Assembly (NCBI RefSeq): GCF_014646295.1
Contig: NZ_BMNE01000006.1
Span: forward strand, 248,001 to 312,000
Direction: 5' to 3'
Origin: Nocardia rhizosphaerihabitans
GTDB lineage: Bacteria; Actinomycetota; Actinomycetes; Mycobacteriales; Mycobacteriaceae
DNA: 64,000 bases
Below are positions 18,474-26,241 of this stretch, one piece after another; position 1 is the first letter of the stretch, and each line of letters starts with the position of its first letter. Both the position numbers and the translations under genes were made by a program. The notes under the pieces were generated by a model, which worked only from the letters and a program-made list of their open reading frames with translations, was not told where the DNA came from and ran no database searches.

Positions 18474-19535
18474 GTGGATGTGGTTCGCCTGGTGATTGAT
18501 CCATCGTCCGACGAGAGTGCCTGTGCAGCAGCGGAACCCGTCGTCGCGGACGGGTTCGGGGCGGCAGCCCGCAGCGGCAATGCAGCCCAGGCCCAGGGGC
18601 AGGCGCAGGGGCAGGCGCAGGGGGAGGGACACGGGCCGGGGCCGACACTTGACAGTCGCGGTCGGGCCGTGGTGTCCGGCGAGCCTGTGCAGGCCGGGCA
18701 CCTGCCCCCTGGTTCCGGAGCGCGGGCTGCGCGCAGGCTGGCCGGTATCGCGGCAGCCCGGCTGGCAGACGCGCCCGCCGCCGCCGAAGAGCAGTTGCGC
18801 CGCGCGCTGGTCGTCGGCTTCGGCGAAATCGGTGGCCGAGAACTCGCCGAGTTGCGCACCCGGCTGGTCACCGCGGTCGCCGCCCAACCGGGCCGCGACC
18901 GCGATGTGGCCAGGGCAGCCGCCTCGGCCGCCGCGTGCTGGCACCCCATCTCGGCGGCCGACTCCGCACACCTGTGGCTGGTCGCGGGCCGGGCCTGGCA
19001 TCGGGCGGGCAAGCACGTGGAGGCCGTCACCGCCTTCGACCGGCCCTTGCTGAGCGGCGGCGCCGGCTACCCGTCCGGCGAGCTCGCGCTGGTCCGCGCC
19101 GAGTTCGCCGAGTCGCTGCTCCGGCTCGGCAGGCACCGCCAGGCCGCCTGGCAGTTCACCGAGGCGGCGCGGCTGCTCGCCGGTTCGGCCACGCAGCGGC
19201 ATCGCCACGCCGATCTGGTGTGGTCGGCGGCCGTGGCCCGGGAATGTTGCGGGCAGGAATCCGCCGCGCTGGGCGGCTACCTGCGGGCCGCGGGCCTGTG
19301 GGGCGAGCTGGGCAAGATCGTGCCGCGTGCCCGCTGCCTCCGCGCGGCGGCCTGGTTACAGCTGCGCGGACCGCGAGGCCGGGTCCGTGGGCCGTGGTGG
19401 GTCACGATCGACGTCCTGATGGCCGAACTGAACGGCCGGCTCGCCACCGATCCGGGCCCGCACATCGCCGATGAGCTGGACCGCACCCGCGCCCAGTTCG
19501 CGCAGATGTGCGCGCAGGCGTCGGGTCCGTGCTGA
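18474..19535 (+). CDS. Hypothetical Ala/Arg-rich protein, TPR-like
   Basis: The frame encodes 353 residues from GTG, but the true start may be further in. The first 80 residues are low-complexity and contain a Gln-Gly-Ala repeat (AQGQAQGQAQGEG near 39-51) made of a short CAGGGGCAGGCG-type DNA repeat. The rest is an all-helical, Ala/Leu/Arg-rich region with paired helices such as AVTAFDRPLLSGG and HRQAAWQFTEAARLL that resemble degenerate tetratricopeptide units. No catalytic motif is seen. It lies between the proA unit and nadD, a position occupied by uncharacterised genes in mycobacteria too. Function is unknown. Confidence 0.6.
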   Translation: MDVVRLVIDPSSDESACAAAEPVVADGFGAAARSGNAAQAQGQAQGQAQGEGHGPGPTLDSRGRAVVSGEPVQAGHLPPGSGARAARRLAGIAAARLADAPAAAEEQLRRALVVGFGEIGGRELAELRTRLVTAVAAQPGRDRDVARAAASAAACWHPISAADSAHLWLVAGRAWHRAGKHVEAVTAFDRPLLSGGAGYPSGELALVRAEFAESLLRLGRHRQAAWQFTEAARLLAGSATQRHRHADLVWSAAVARECCGQESAALGGYLRAAGLWGELGKIVPRARCLRAAAWLQLRGPRGRVRGPWWVTIDVLMAELNGRLATDPGPHIADELDRTRAQFAQMCAQASGPC

Positions 19536-19586
19536 CGCCGAGCTGCCACGGAGCGGTCCGGTCCGCTCGGACGGTGACAGTCCCGT

Positions 19587-19592
19587 TAAGCT
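19587..19592 (+). promoter_or_regulatory. -10 element of nadD (leaderless)
   Basis: TAAGCT fits TANNNT and ends eight bases before the nadD ATG; no Shine-Dalgarno sequence precedes that ATG. Confidence 0.35.
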
Positions 19593-19600
19593 CGGACCTC

Positions 19601-20242
19601 ATGCACGAAACAGCTCGGCCGCGCCGCAAGCTCGGCGTCATGGGCGGCACCTTCGACCCCGTTCACCACGGCCACCTGGTCGCGGCCAGCGAGGTCGCGA
19701 ATCGGTTCGAGCTCGACGAGGTCATCTTCGTTCCGACCGGTCAGCCGTGGCAGAAGGTGAACAAACAGGTCAGCCCCGCCGAGGACCGGTATCTGATGAC
19801 GGTCATCGCCACCGCGTCCAACCCCAGGTTCTCGGTCAGCCGGGCCGACATCGAACGCAACAAGGTCACCTACACGGTCGACACCCTGCGCGAGATGCAG
19901 AGCGCTCATCCCGACGCCGAGCTGTACTTCATCACCGGTGCGGACGCGCTGGCCAACATCCTGACATGGCAGGATTGGACCGAACTGTTCGAACTGGCGA
20001 AGTTCGTCGGGGTGAGCCGTCCGGGGTACGAGCTGAACACCGACCATCTCGAGGAGCATCTGCGGGACCTGCCCGCCGATGCCGTGACGATGATCGAGAT
20101 CCCCGCGCTGGCCATCTCGTCGAGCGAATGCCGCCGCCGCGCCGCGGAGGGTCGGCCGGTCTGGTACCTCGTCCCCGACGGCGTGGTGCAGTACATATCG
20201 AAGCGGCACCTGTATGTGCCCGCAGGAACGGAAGGTAGCTGA
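19601..20242 (+). CDS. nadD: Nicotinate-nucleotide adenylyltransferase
   Basis: The 213-residue product carries the nucleotidyltransferase signature GGTFDPVHHGHL (15-26), in which HxGH binds ATP, and ISSSECRRR near the end, the second conserved motif. It adenylates nicotinate mononucleotide to deamido-NAD in NAD biosynthesis. The start at ATG 19601 gives the normal length; the frame extends further upstream without support. rsfS follows 46 bp downstream, the usual order in actinomycetes. Confidence 0.94.
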   Translation: MHETARPRRKLGVMGGTFDPVHHGHLVAASEVANRFELDEVIFVPTGQPWQKVNKQVSPAEDRYLMTVIATASNPRFSVSRADIERNKVTYTVDTLREMQSAHPDAELYFITGADALANILTWQDWTELFELAKFVGVSRPGYELNTDHLEEHLRDLPADAVTMIEIPALAISSSECRRRAAEGRPVWYLVPDGVVQYISKRHLYVPAGTEGS

Positions 20243-20288
20243 CGTTGAGCCACACGATCGAGGGTCTGACCTGTCTGGGGGAGGCTGC

Positions 20289-20702
20289 ATGAGCGCCACC
20301 GCCGAAGCGGTCGAAATGGCCAAGGTCGCCGCACTCGCGGCAGACGACAAGCTCGCGACCGATGTCGTCGTCCTCGACGTCTCCGAACAGCTGGTGATCA
20401 CCGACTGCTTCGTCATCGCCTCGGCGCCCAACGAGCGTCAGGTCAACGCGATCGTCGACAACGTCGAAGAGAAGCTGCGCGAAGCCGGGCACAAGCCGGT
20501 CCGTCGCGAAGGCACCCGCGAGGGCCGCTGGGCGCTGCTCGACTACGTCGACATCGTCGTGCACATCCAGCACAACGACGAGCGCAATTTCTATGCGCTG
20601 GAGCGGTTGTGGCGTGATTGCCCGACCGTCCCTGTCGATGGCATCGCTGCACCGCCGACTCCGGCCGCCGACGACGCACAGGCAGAGGGCGACACCGAGT
20701 GA
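20289..20702 (+). CDS. rsfS: Ribosomal silencing factor RsfS
   Basis: The product (137 residues) has the RsfS/Iojap core: LATDVVVLDVSEQLVITDCF, ASAPNERQVNAIVDNVEE and WALLDYVDIVVHIQ. RsfS binds ribosomal protein L14 on the 50S subunit and blocks subunit joining when nutrients are low. The last 25 residues are an Asp/Ala/Pro-rich tail beyond the core. GGGGGAGG precedes the ATG. Its stop overlaps the GTG of the next gene (GTGA), so the two are translationally coupled. Confidence 0.93.
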   Translation: MSATAEAVEMAKVAALAADDKLATDVVVLDVSEQLVITDCFVIASAPNERQVNAIVDNVEEKLREAGHKPVRREGTREGRWALLDYVDIVVHIQHNDERNFYALERLWRDCPTVPVDGIAAPPTPAADDAQAEGDTE

Positions 20703-21358
20703 GCAAGTACGCCCATGTGCGCACGCTGATCCTGCTGCGGCACGGGCAGACCGAATGGAACGCGGCCGACCGGATGCAGGGTCAGATCGACACCGATCTC
20801 ACCGAGCTCGGTCGTCAGCAGGCCAAAGAGGCGGCGCGCGAACTGGTTTCGCGCAATGCCATCGCCATCCACGCCTCCGATCTGCGGCGCGCCAAGGAGA
20901 CGGCGCAGGCGCTCGGCGACATCAGTGAGCTGCCGGTCGTCACCGATCAGCGGCTGCGCGAGACCCACCTCGGCGACTGGGAGGGTCTGACCCATCTCGA
21001 GGTCGACGCCGACTACCCCGGCGCGCGTGTGCAGTGGCGGCTCGACGCCACCTACACACCGCCCGGTGGCGAGAGCAAACTCGAGGTCGGTGCGCGTTCG
21101 CTGCCCGTGGTGCGCGAACTGTACAACGAGCGACAGGATTGGCCCGGCCGGACTATCATCCTGGTGGCGCACGGCGGGTTGATCGCTGCCCTCACGGCCG
21201 CGTTGCTGGAACTGCCCCCAGAGAACTGGCCTGCCCTCGGTGGGCTGGCCAATACGAGCTGGGTACAGCTGTCCAGTCACGGCCCGGACATCGACCGACC
21301 CGGCTGGCGCCTCGATGTTTGGAACGCAGCGGCGAAGGTAGCTCCCGATGTCCTCTGA
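20699..21358 (+). CDS. gpgP: Histidine phosphatase, probable glucosyl-3-phosphoglycerate phosphatase
   Basis: The 219-residue protein belongs to the phosphoglycerate mutase-like histidine phosphatases. The catalytic RHGQTEWN is near 14-21, the general acid lies in LRETHLGDWEGL, and the second His in LVAHGG. The order nadD-rsfS-this gene-octT equals the M. tuberculosis region where this position encodes GpgP, which dephosphorylates glucosyl-3-phosphoglycerate on the route to methylglucose lipopolysaccharide. The GpgP assignment rests on position and family. GTG overlaps the rsfS stop, and octT starts 11 bases before the end. Confidence 0.88.
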   Translation: MSKYAHVRTLILLRHGQTEWNAADRMQGQIDTDLTELGRQQAKEAARELVSRNAIAIHASDLRRAKETAQALGDISELPVVTDQRLRETHLGDWEGLTHLEVDADYPGARVQWRLDATYTPPGGESKLEVGARSLPVVRELYNERQDWPGRTIILVAHGGLIAALTAALLELPPENWPALGGLANTSWVQLSSHGPDIDRPGWRLDVWNAAAKVAPDVL

Positions 21359-22889
21359 AGAGCCCGTCCGATCGGTACCGGACGAACTGTTCCAGCAGGT
21401 GACGGCCAAGCCCGGACGGCAATTGCCGGACGCGCTGTTCGGCCCGCCACCCGCTCGGCCCGCACGCCCCGAGCGTGAGGAGCCCATCCGTTCGGTACCG
21501 GACGAACTCTTCAAGCAGGTCACCGCGCGCAGCGAACGCTCGCTACCCGACGCGCTGTTCGGGCCGCCGCCGGCTCCGGTAACCGCCGAGCCCGAGCAGG
21601 TCGACTCGGCGGCAAGCGATTCGGCGTCCGCGGGCGACTCGTCGGAGGACTCGGACGCCGATGTCGACGGCGAGCCTGCCACAGCGGGCGATGCTGTCGC
21701 CGAGACTGACGCCGAGGCCGTAGCGGACTCTGCCGCGCAGCCGGATGGTGCCGATGCCGAATCGGCTGTTGCGCAGTCGGATACCGCCGAGTCGGCCGTA
21801 TCCGTGACGGAGTCGTCCGATGCTGCGAGCCCCGCTGCGGATGCTGACGATCTCGAGGCAACGACGAGCTCCGTGGCAGAGCCCGCCGCGGCGCAGGACC
21901 TCCAGTCGGCCACTGCGGCTGATGGTTCCGGCGATCCGGCAGCCGATGCAGACCCTGCTGCGGGTGCCGAGCCGGTGGGCGACTCGATCGAGACGGTGAC
22001 GGCGGAGTCCGTCGCGGTGTCTGCGGATTCTGCCGCCGAGGCAGTCTCGGTGGCCGAGGTATCCGCTCCGGACTCGCTGGTTGTGGAGACCGCTGCCGCA
22101 CAGGGTGAACCGCTCGCCGAGGCGGCCGTGGAGGTCGTGCTCGTCGAGGAAGCCACCGCGCCCCGGCCGGTGGAATCCGCGTCGCCGCGCCCCGTGCTGC
22201 TGGTGATCGCCGACTCCCTCGCCTACTACGGGCCGAAGGGTGGTCTGCCCGCGGACGATCCGCGGATCTGGCCGAATATGGTGGCCGCCGAACTGGATTG
22301 GGATGTGGAGCTGATCGCCCGAATCGGCTGGACCTGCCGCGACGCCTACTGGGCGCTCATCGGTGATCCCCGGGTCTGGGCCGCGGTGCCGCGGGCCGGC
22401 GCGGTCGTGTTCGCCGTCGGTGGCATGGACACGCTGCCCTCCCCGCTGCCCACCGCGCTGCGGGAACTGATCCGCTACATCCGCCCGCCCAAGCTGCGCC
22501 GTGGCGTGCGCGCCTCCTACAACTGGCTGCAGCCGAAGCTGTCGAAGCTCGGTCGGCCGGTGGCGCTTCCGCCGAAGGTGAGTGTCGACTACCTGGAGCA
22601 GTCGCGCGAGGCGCTGAACCATCTGCGTCCCGAGCTGCCCGTGGTCGCGGTGCTGCCGTCGGTACACAAGTGTGATGCCTACGGGCGGGTGCACCGGGGC
22701 CGGGCACGCGCGGTCAAGGCGCTGCAGGCGTGGTCGGGCCGTACCTCGGTGCCGCTGGTCGACCTCGGTGAGGCCGTGCGCGACGACATCGAGTCGGGTG
22801 CGGCGAACCCGGACGGCATCCACTGGGGCTGGGCGGGACACGCGGCGGTGGCGACGGCGATGACCAAGGCGCTGCAGGAGGTCCGGTAG
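21348..22889 (+). CDS. octT: SGNH acyltransferase (OctT-like) with long repeat/acidic N-terminal extension
   Basis: The product has 513 residues. The C-terminal part from about 280 is an SGNH/GDSL domain with the nucleophile block IADSLAYYG (Ser290) and the Asp-His pair in DGIHWGWAGH. By position it corresponds to OctT, which transfers octanoate to diglucosylglycerate in methylglucose lipopolysaccharide synthesis. The first ~280 residues are an addition: two 40-residue repeats (from residues 4 and 44), each holding VPDELF and LPDALF, then about 200 residues of Ala/Asp/Ser/Glu-rich, Pro-poor, very acidic sequence. No signal peptide is seen. The gene overlaps gpgP by 11 bases, so this start is coupled. 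Mycobacterial OctT is about half this length. Confidence 0.85.
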   Translation: MSSEEPVRSVPDELFQQVTAKPGRQLPDALFGPPPARPARPEREEPIRSVPDELFKQVTARSERSLPDALFGPPPAPVTAEPEQVDSAASDSASAGDSSEDSDADVDGEPATAGDAVAETDAEAVADSAAQPDGADAESAVAQSDTAESAVSVTESSDAASPAADADDLEATTSSVAEPAAAQDLQSATAADGSGDPAADADPAAGAEPVGDSIETVTAESVAVSADSAAEAVSVAEVSAPDSLVVETAAAQGEPLAEAAVEVVLVEEATAPRPVESASPRPVLLVIADSLAYYGPKGGLPADDPRIWPNMVAAELDWDVELIARIGWTCRDAYWALIGDPRVWAAVPRAGAVVFAVGGMDTLPSPLPTALRELIRYIRPPKLRRGVRASYNWLQPKLSKLGRPVALPPKVSVDYLEQSREALNHLRPELPVVAVLPSVHKCDAYGRVHRGRARAVKALQAWSGRTSVPLVDLGEAVRDDIESGAANPDGIHWGWAGHAAVATAMTKALQEVR

Positions 22890-22892
22890 TCC

Positions 22893-23735
22893 GTGCCGGT
22901 TGTGGTGGTCACCGATTCGGCGGCCGGGCTGTCCGCCGACGTCGTCGCCGAGCTCGGTATCGAAGTGGTGCCGTTGCATGTGCTCGTCGGCGACCGGCAG
23001 ATCCGGGAGGGCGTCGACCCCGTCGAGATCGACTACTCGACGGACTCGGTCACTACCTCGGCTGCCTCGCCGGGTGAGCTGCGCGAGGCCTACGAACGCG
23101 CGCTGAGTCACAGCGACGGCGACGGTGTCGTCGCCGTGCACCTGTCGCGCACCCTGTCGGCGACCTGGGAGTCGGGCAGGCAGGCGGTCCGTGATATGGG
23201 TGCCGAAGATAGTGTGCGCCTGGTGGATTCGCTCGGCGCCGGCTTGGCGACCGGTTTGCCTGTGCTCGCTGCCGCGCGCCGGGCACGCGCGGGCGAGGCG
23301 CTGGATGCCGTCTACGAACGTGCGGTGGCGGCCTCCGCTCGTGCTCGCACGTTCATCCTGGTCAACCGCACCGAGCAGCTCCGCAAGGGCGGCAGGCTCA
23401 GCAGTGCCGCCGCGTTCTTCGGCAGCGAACTGGTGACGAAGCCACTGCTGCAATTGGTCGAGGGCAAACTGGAACTGCGCGAGAAGGTGCGGACGAGATC
23501 CCGTGCCTACGCGAAGCTGGTGGCCGCCGCGGTGGATGCCGCGGGCCGGGACGGCGCTGCGCTGGGCGTGCAGCATCTGGGAGCCGCCGATGCCGCCGAG
23601 ACCATCGCCGCTCAGCTGCGCGAACAGGTGCCCGAGGTCGAAGAGCTCTACGTCACCGAGTTCGGCCCCACCCTGGGCGTGCACCTCGGCGTCGGCGCGC
23701 TCGGCGTGCTCGTTGTCCCCGGCGGGTGTTCGTGA
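22893..23735 (+). CDS. DegV family fatty acid-binding protein
   Basis: The product (280 residues) has the DegV N-terminal strand VVVVTDSAAGLSADV and the second-domain block FILVNRTEQLRKGGRLS. DegV proteins bind a fatty acid between two alpha/beta domains; some act as FakB subunits that present fatty acids to a kinase (FakA), which is not in this window. The GTG start lies three bases after the octT stop, so the two are cotranscribed, as in mycobacteria. Its location after an octanoyltransferase gene is consistent with lipid handling, though no direct link is shown. Confidence 0.88.
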   Translation: MPVVVVTDSAAGLSADVVAELGIEVVPLHVLVGDRQIREGVDPVEIDYSTDSVTTSAASPGELREAYERALSHSDGDGVVAVHLSRTLSATWESGRQAVRDMGAEDSVRLVDSLGAGLATGLPVLAAARRARAGEALDAVYERAVAASARARTFILVNRTEQLRKGGRLSSAAAFFGSELVTKPLLQLVEGKLELREKVRTRSRAYAKLVAAAVDAAGRDGAALGVQHLGAADAAETIAAQLREQVPEVEELYVTEFGPTLGVHLGVGALGVLVVPGGCS

Positions 23736-23804
23736 CCGGCACCGGTTTCCGCCGCAGGATGCCACGCCGGGAGCCTGCGCCGACGGTCTGAACCCGCCGG
23801 CCTC

Positions 23805-23810
23805 TACGAT
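23805..23810 (+). promoter_or_regulatory. -10 element of the lexA-like gene (leaderless)
   Basis: TACGAT fits TANNNT and ends six bases before the GTG start. There is no ribosome binding site, and no sequence resembling a GAAC-N4-GTTC SOS box within 80 bp upstream. Confidence 0.45.
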
Positions 23811-23816
23811 GCCCCG

Positions 23817-24467
23817 GTGACCGGATACGACGACTTCGACTACCCCGACACCGCGCACCTGCCGCCCCGCAGGCAACACATCCTCGCCGTGATCCGGGAC
23901 TCGGTGCTCGCGCACGGCTACCCGCCCAGCGCCAGGGAGATCGCCGACGCCGTCGGCCTGCGCTCCACGTCCACTGTCTCCAAGCATCTGAAAGCCTTGG
24001 AGGAGGACGGCTTTCTGCGCCGCGGTGCCACGATGACCCGCCCCATCGATGTGCGCCTGTTCCTGCGGCACGCACCGGGCGGGAGCTCTGACGGGTCGGT
24101 GACGGTGCCCGTGGTCGGCGACATCGCCGCTGGCACCCCGATCCTGGCCGAGCAGCACGCCGACGATCTGCTCACCCTGCCGCGTGAACTCGTCGGCCGC
24201 GGCGAGGTTTTCGGCCTCCGCGTCCGTGGCGACTCGATGATCGATGCCGCGATCTGCGACGGCGACCTCGTCGTGGTCCGCAGCCAGCGCGAGGCAAACT
24301 CCGGTGACATCGTCGCCGCCATGATCGGCGAGGAAGCCACCGTCAAGGTGTATCGCCGACGCAACGGCCATGTGCAGCTCGAACCCCGCAACCCCGCCTA
24401 CTCGGTCATCGACGGCGACGAGGCCGTGATCCTGGGCCGGGTGGTCTCGGTGATGCGCCGGATCTGA
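23817..24467 (+). CDS. lexA: LexA-like repressor with intact autoprotease
   Basis: The product (216 residues) has an N-terminal winged helix (20-80, YPPSAREIADAVG) and a C-terminal S24 peptidase domain. The cleavage site Ala105-Gly106 and the catalytic Ser140 (RGDSM) and Lys177 (EATVKV) are all present, so RecA-stimulated self-cleavage is plausible. The recognition helix (STSTVSKHL) differs from the canonical mycobacterial LexA helix (STSSVAHQL), and no SOS box is seen upstream. Because the canonical actinobacterial lexA lies elsewhere, near nrdR, this may be a paralogue with its own regulon. It interrupts the degV-comEA order of mycobacteria. Confidence 0.82.
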   Translation: MTGYDDFDYPDTAHLPPRRQHILAVIRDSVLAHGYPPSAREIADAVGLRSTSTVSKHLKALEEDGFLRRGATMTRPIDVRLFLRHAPGGSSDGSVTVPVVGDIAAGTPILAEQHADDLLTLPRELVGRGEVFGLRVRGDSMIDAAICDGDLVVVRSQREANSGDIVAAMIGEEATVKVYRRRNGHVQLEPRNPAYSVIDGDEAVILGRVVSVMRRI

Positions 24468-24478
24468 CATCGTCCGCG

Positions 24479-25441
24479 CTACGCCGGGCCGAACCAGTCC
24501 AGCGACTGGCCGTGCGGCCCGGCGTAGGCCACCGGCTCGCCGTCCACCGCGAGCACCATTCGCGCTGTGGCCGAGTCCCTTTGGGGCAGCCGATCGGTGA
24601 ACTCCGCGATCACACCGGTGCCCTCCTGGGACACCCAATGGCAGGGGAGCTCGCGCACCGAGGTGATGAACTCCTCGCGAGCCGGTGGGGGCAGATAGGT
24701 GAGTACCGCGCTGTGGAATACGACTACGGTGCTGCCGGGCGGCGCGGTGTGGACCAGCTCGGCGACCTTCTCGTTCAGGTCGCCCGTCACCAGGAGCGGA
24801 GGGTTCGCGGCAGCGATCGCGCAGGATGCTCGCAGCCTGGCGAGTCGTTCGTCCTGCCCCGGCCAGACCAGTGCTTCCAGCCATTCCCGATCCCGGATGT
24901 CGTCCGCGTCCAGCGGGTTCAGGTCGACTCCGGCTCGATGCACCACTTCGGGTAGCCGAGCCGGTATCGGGGCGTCGCCGGTTACCTTGCACGGCAACAC
25001 CACTGGGGACGGCCCATCGGCGGGATCCAGCGAGATGTCGTCGTAGCGGTAGCTGAAGCGGTCGGGGTACAGGCACAGTCCCGCCGAGGCGCCGACCTCG
25101 GTCACCGACAGTGGTCCGGGAAGCCGGGCGAGCACCGGCAGCAGTGTCGCCGCTCGGCCTGCTTCGTTCGTCTGGGTGCGTCTGGCCAGCGCTGTCGCCG
25201 AGATCGCGGGCCAGTGCGCGATCAGCTGTCCGCGGAACTCGCGGTAGGACACCGCGACTGCGCCGTTCACCCGCGCGGCCGCCAGGACCAGGTTGGGTTG
25301 CTGTTTGTCCGTGGGCAGCTCGGCGATCAACGCCAGCACCGCCTGGTCCTCGGCGATGTGGACAGCCCGCCGATGGTAGAGCGGGGAATTGTTGTGTACC
25401 TCGCGGAACGCGAAGTCGCGGAATCGCTGTGCCAGGTCCAT
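24479..25441 (-). CDS. DUF2332 family protein
   Basis: The product has 320 residues and belongs to DUF2332, common in actinomycetes. Recognisable blocks are SPLYHRRAVHIAEDQAVL, VTEVGASAGLCLYPDRFSY and VVVFHSAVLTYLP. The VGASAG glycine loop and the overall layout resemble a Rossmann-type methyltransferase, but activity has not been established as far as I know. It is convergent with the lexA-like gene, 11 bp away. A ~48-bp piece of its 5' coding region plus upstream DNA reappears at 29.5 kb (see the repeat entries). Confidence 0.8.
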   Translation of the reverse strand: MDLAQRFRDFAFREVHNNSPLYHRRAVHIAEDQAVLALIAELPTDKQQPNLVLAAARVNGAVAVSYREFRGQLIAHWPAISATALARRTQTNEAGRAATLLPVLARLPGPLSVTEVGASAGLCLYPDRFSYRYDDISLDPADGPSPVVLPCKVTGDAPIPARLPEVVHRAGVDLNPLDADDIRDREWLEALVWPGQDERLARLRASCAIAAANPPLLVTGDLNEKVAELVHTAPPGSTVVVFHSAVLTYLPPPAREEFITSVRELPCHWVSQEGTGVIAEFTDRLPQRDSATARMVLAVDGEPVAYAGPHGQSLDWFGPA

Positions 25442-25521
25442 GGCACCATCCGTACGTCGTTTCGGCCATGCGCGCACCGTATTCGCTCCGACCGCGCGGA
25501 TTCCGCGTTCAGGTGGCCGCT

Positions 25522-25567
25522 GACCGGGAGTTGTCCACAGGCTCGACGTTGTCCACAGGTTCGTTTC
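25522..25567. repeat. 46-bp direct repeat, copy 1, with two TTGTCCACA 9-mers
   Basis: Bases 25522-25567 are identical to 29512-29557. Each copy contains TTGTCCACA twice in the same orientation, 18 bp apart (here at 25531 and 25549). The 9-mer equals the actinobacterial DnaA-box consensus. This copy lies upstream of the DUF2332 gene and just past the end of the TetR gene. Confidence 0.85.
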
Positions 25568-25581
25568 CTGCGTCGCTTCGG

Positions 25582-26157
25582 TCAATCTCCCGTCGGCCCG
25601 CTGTCCGGCGTGAGCGCCCGGCGGGCCAGCGCCAGCCACCGAAGTCGTTGTGGTTCTTCGATGTCTTCGGCGGGCGCGGTGGCCAGCAGCAGGATCACAT
25701 CATCGCTGGTGATATCGGGATACAGCGCGTCGGCGCGGTGCGCGAGCGCGACCAGTCGGTCGACGGCGGCGCGGCCACGCTCGTGCAGCTCCCGGAAAGG
25801 CGCCTCGGCTATCTCGGCGACGGCGAAACGGAAAAGGCGCTCCTGACTCATGTCGATCACCACGCTGCGCAGCAATGCGATCAGCTCCTCGCGGGCCGAA
25901 CCCGGATTCGCTTCGGCTCGCGCGAGGGCGGCGTCCAGTGATTCGCCGATCGTCGACGAGAGTTCGTCCACGATCGCCTCTATCAGGTCCTTCTTGGTCG
26001 GGAAATGTCGATACAGCGTCCCCACCGCGACACCTGCGGCAGCGGCGAGCTGATCCATTCCGACGCCCGGTCCGCGACTGATGACCAGCTCGCGCGCGGC
26101 GCCGACGATCGCCTGGCGATTGCGCAGCGCGTCCGCGCGCTGGGGTCTACCGGTCAT
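25582..26157 (-). CDS. TetR family transcriptional repressor
   Basis: The 191-residue protein has a TetR DNA-binding domain at about 10-60 (GVGMDQLAAAAGVAVGTLYRHFPTKKDL) and a helical ligand-binding C-terminus. AGGAGGAG precedes the ATG at 26157, which is chosen over an upstream in-frame start that would lie within the operator. It is divergent from an SDR gene across 84 bp containing a striking double palindrome, so it very likely represses both itself and the SDR gene until a ligand, perhaps the SDR substrate, releases it. Confidence 0.92.
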   Translation of the reverse strand: MTGRPQRADALRNRQAIVGAARELVISRGPGVGMDQLAAAAGVAVGTLYRHFPTKKDLIEAIVDELSSTIGESLDAALARAEANPGSAREELIALLRSVVIDMSQERLFRFAVAEIAEAPFRELHERGRAAVDRLVALAHRADALYPDITSDDVILLLATAPAEDIEEPQRLRWLALARRALTPDSGPTGD

Positions 26158-26188
26158 CTGCTCCTCCTGGGCTCCTCTTGCGAACAAC

Positions 26189-26228
26189 ATGAACGAGTGG
26201 TTCACTTTAATGTGAACCACTCGTTCAT
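26189..26228. promoter_or_regulatory. Nested double-palindrome operator between tetR and SDR
   Basis: A 17-bp arm (ATGAACGAGTGGTTCAC) is repeated in inverted orientation after a 6-base AT spacer (TTTAAT). Each arm itself contains the palindrome TGAAC-N5-GTTCA, at 26190-26204 and 26213-26227. The site therefore offers two 15-bp operators with centres 23 bp apart, about two helical turns, suited to two TetR dimers on one face of the DNA. Confidence 0.85.
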
Positions 26229-26241
26229 CTTAGGAGATGCC

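Noticed and set aside
18591..18625. CRISPR-like short repeats
   Set aside because: The repeat is a coding Gln-Gly-Ala slippage tract without spacers.
23736..23816. SOS box in front of the lexA-like gene
   Set aside because: No GAAC-N4-GTTC-type palindrome is present in this spacer.
21543..25469. 1308-codon frame on the - strand through octT, degV and lexA
   Set aside because: Composition is antisense-like and it crosses well-supported genes.
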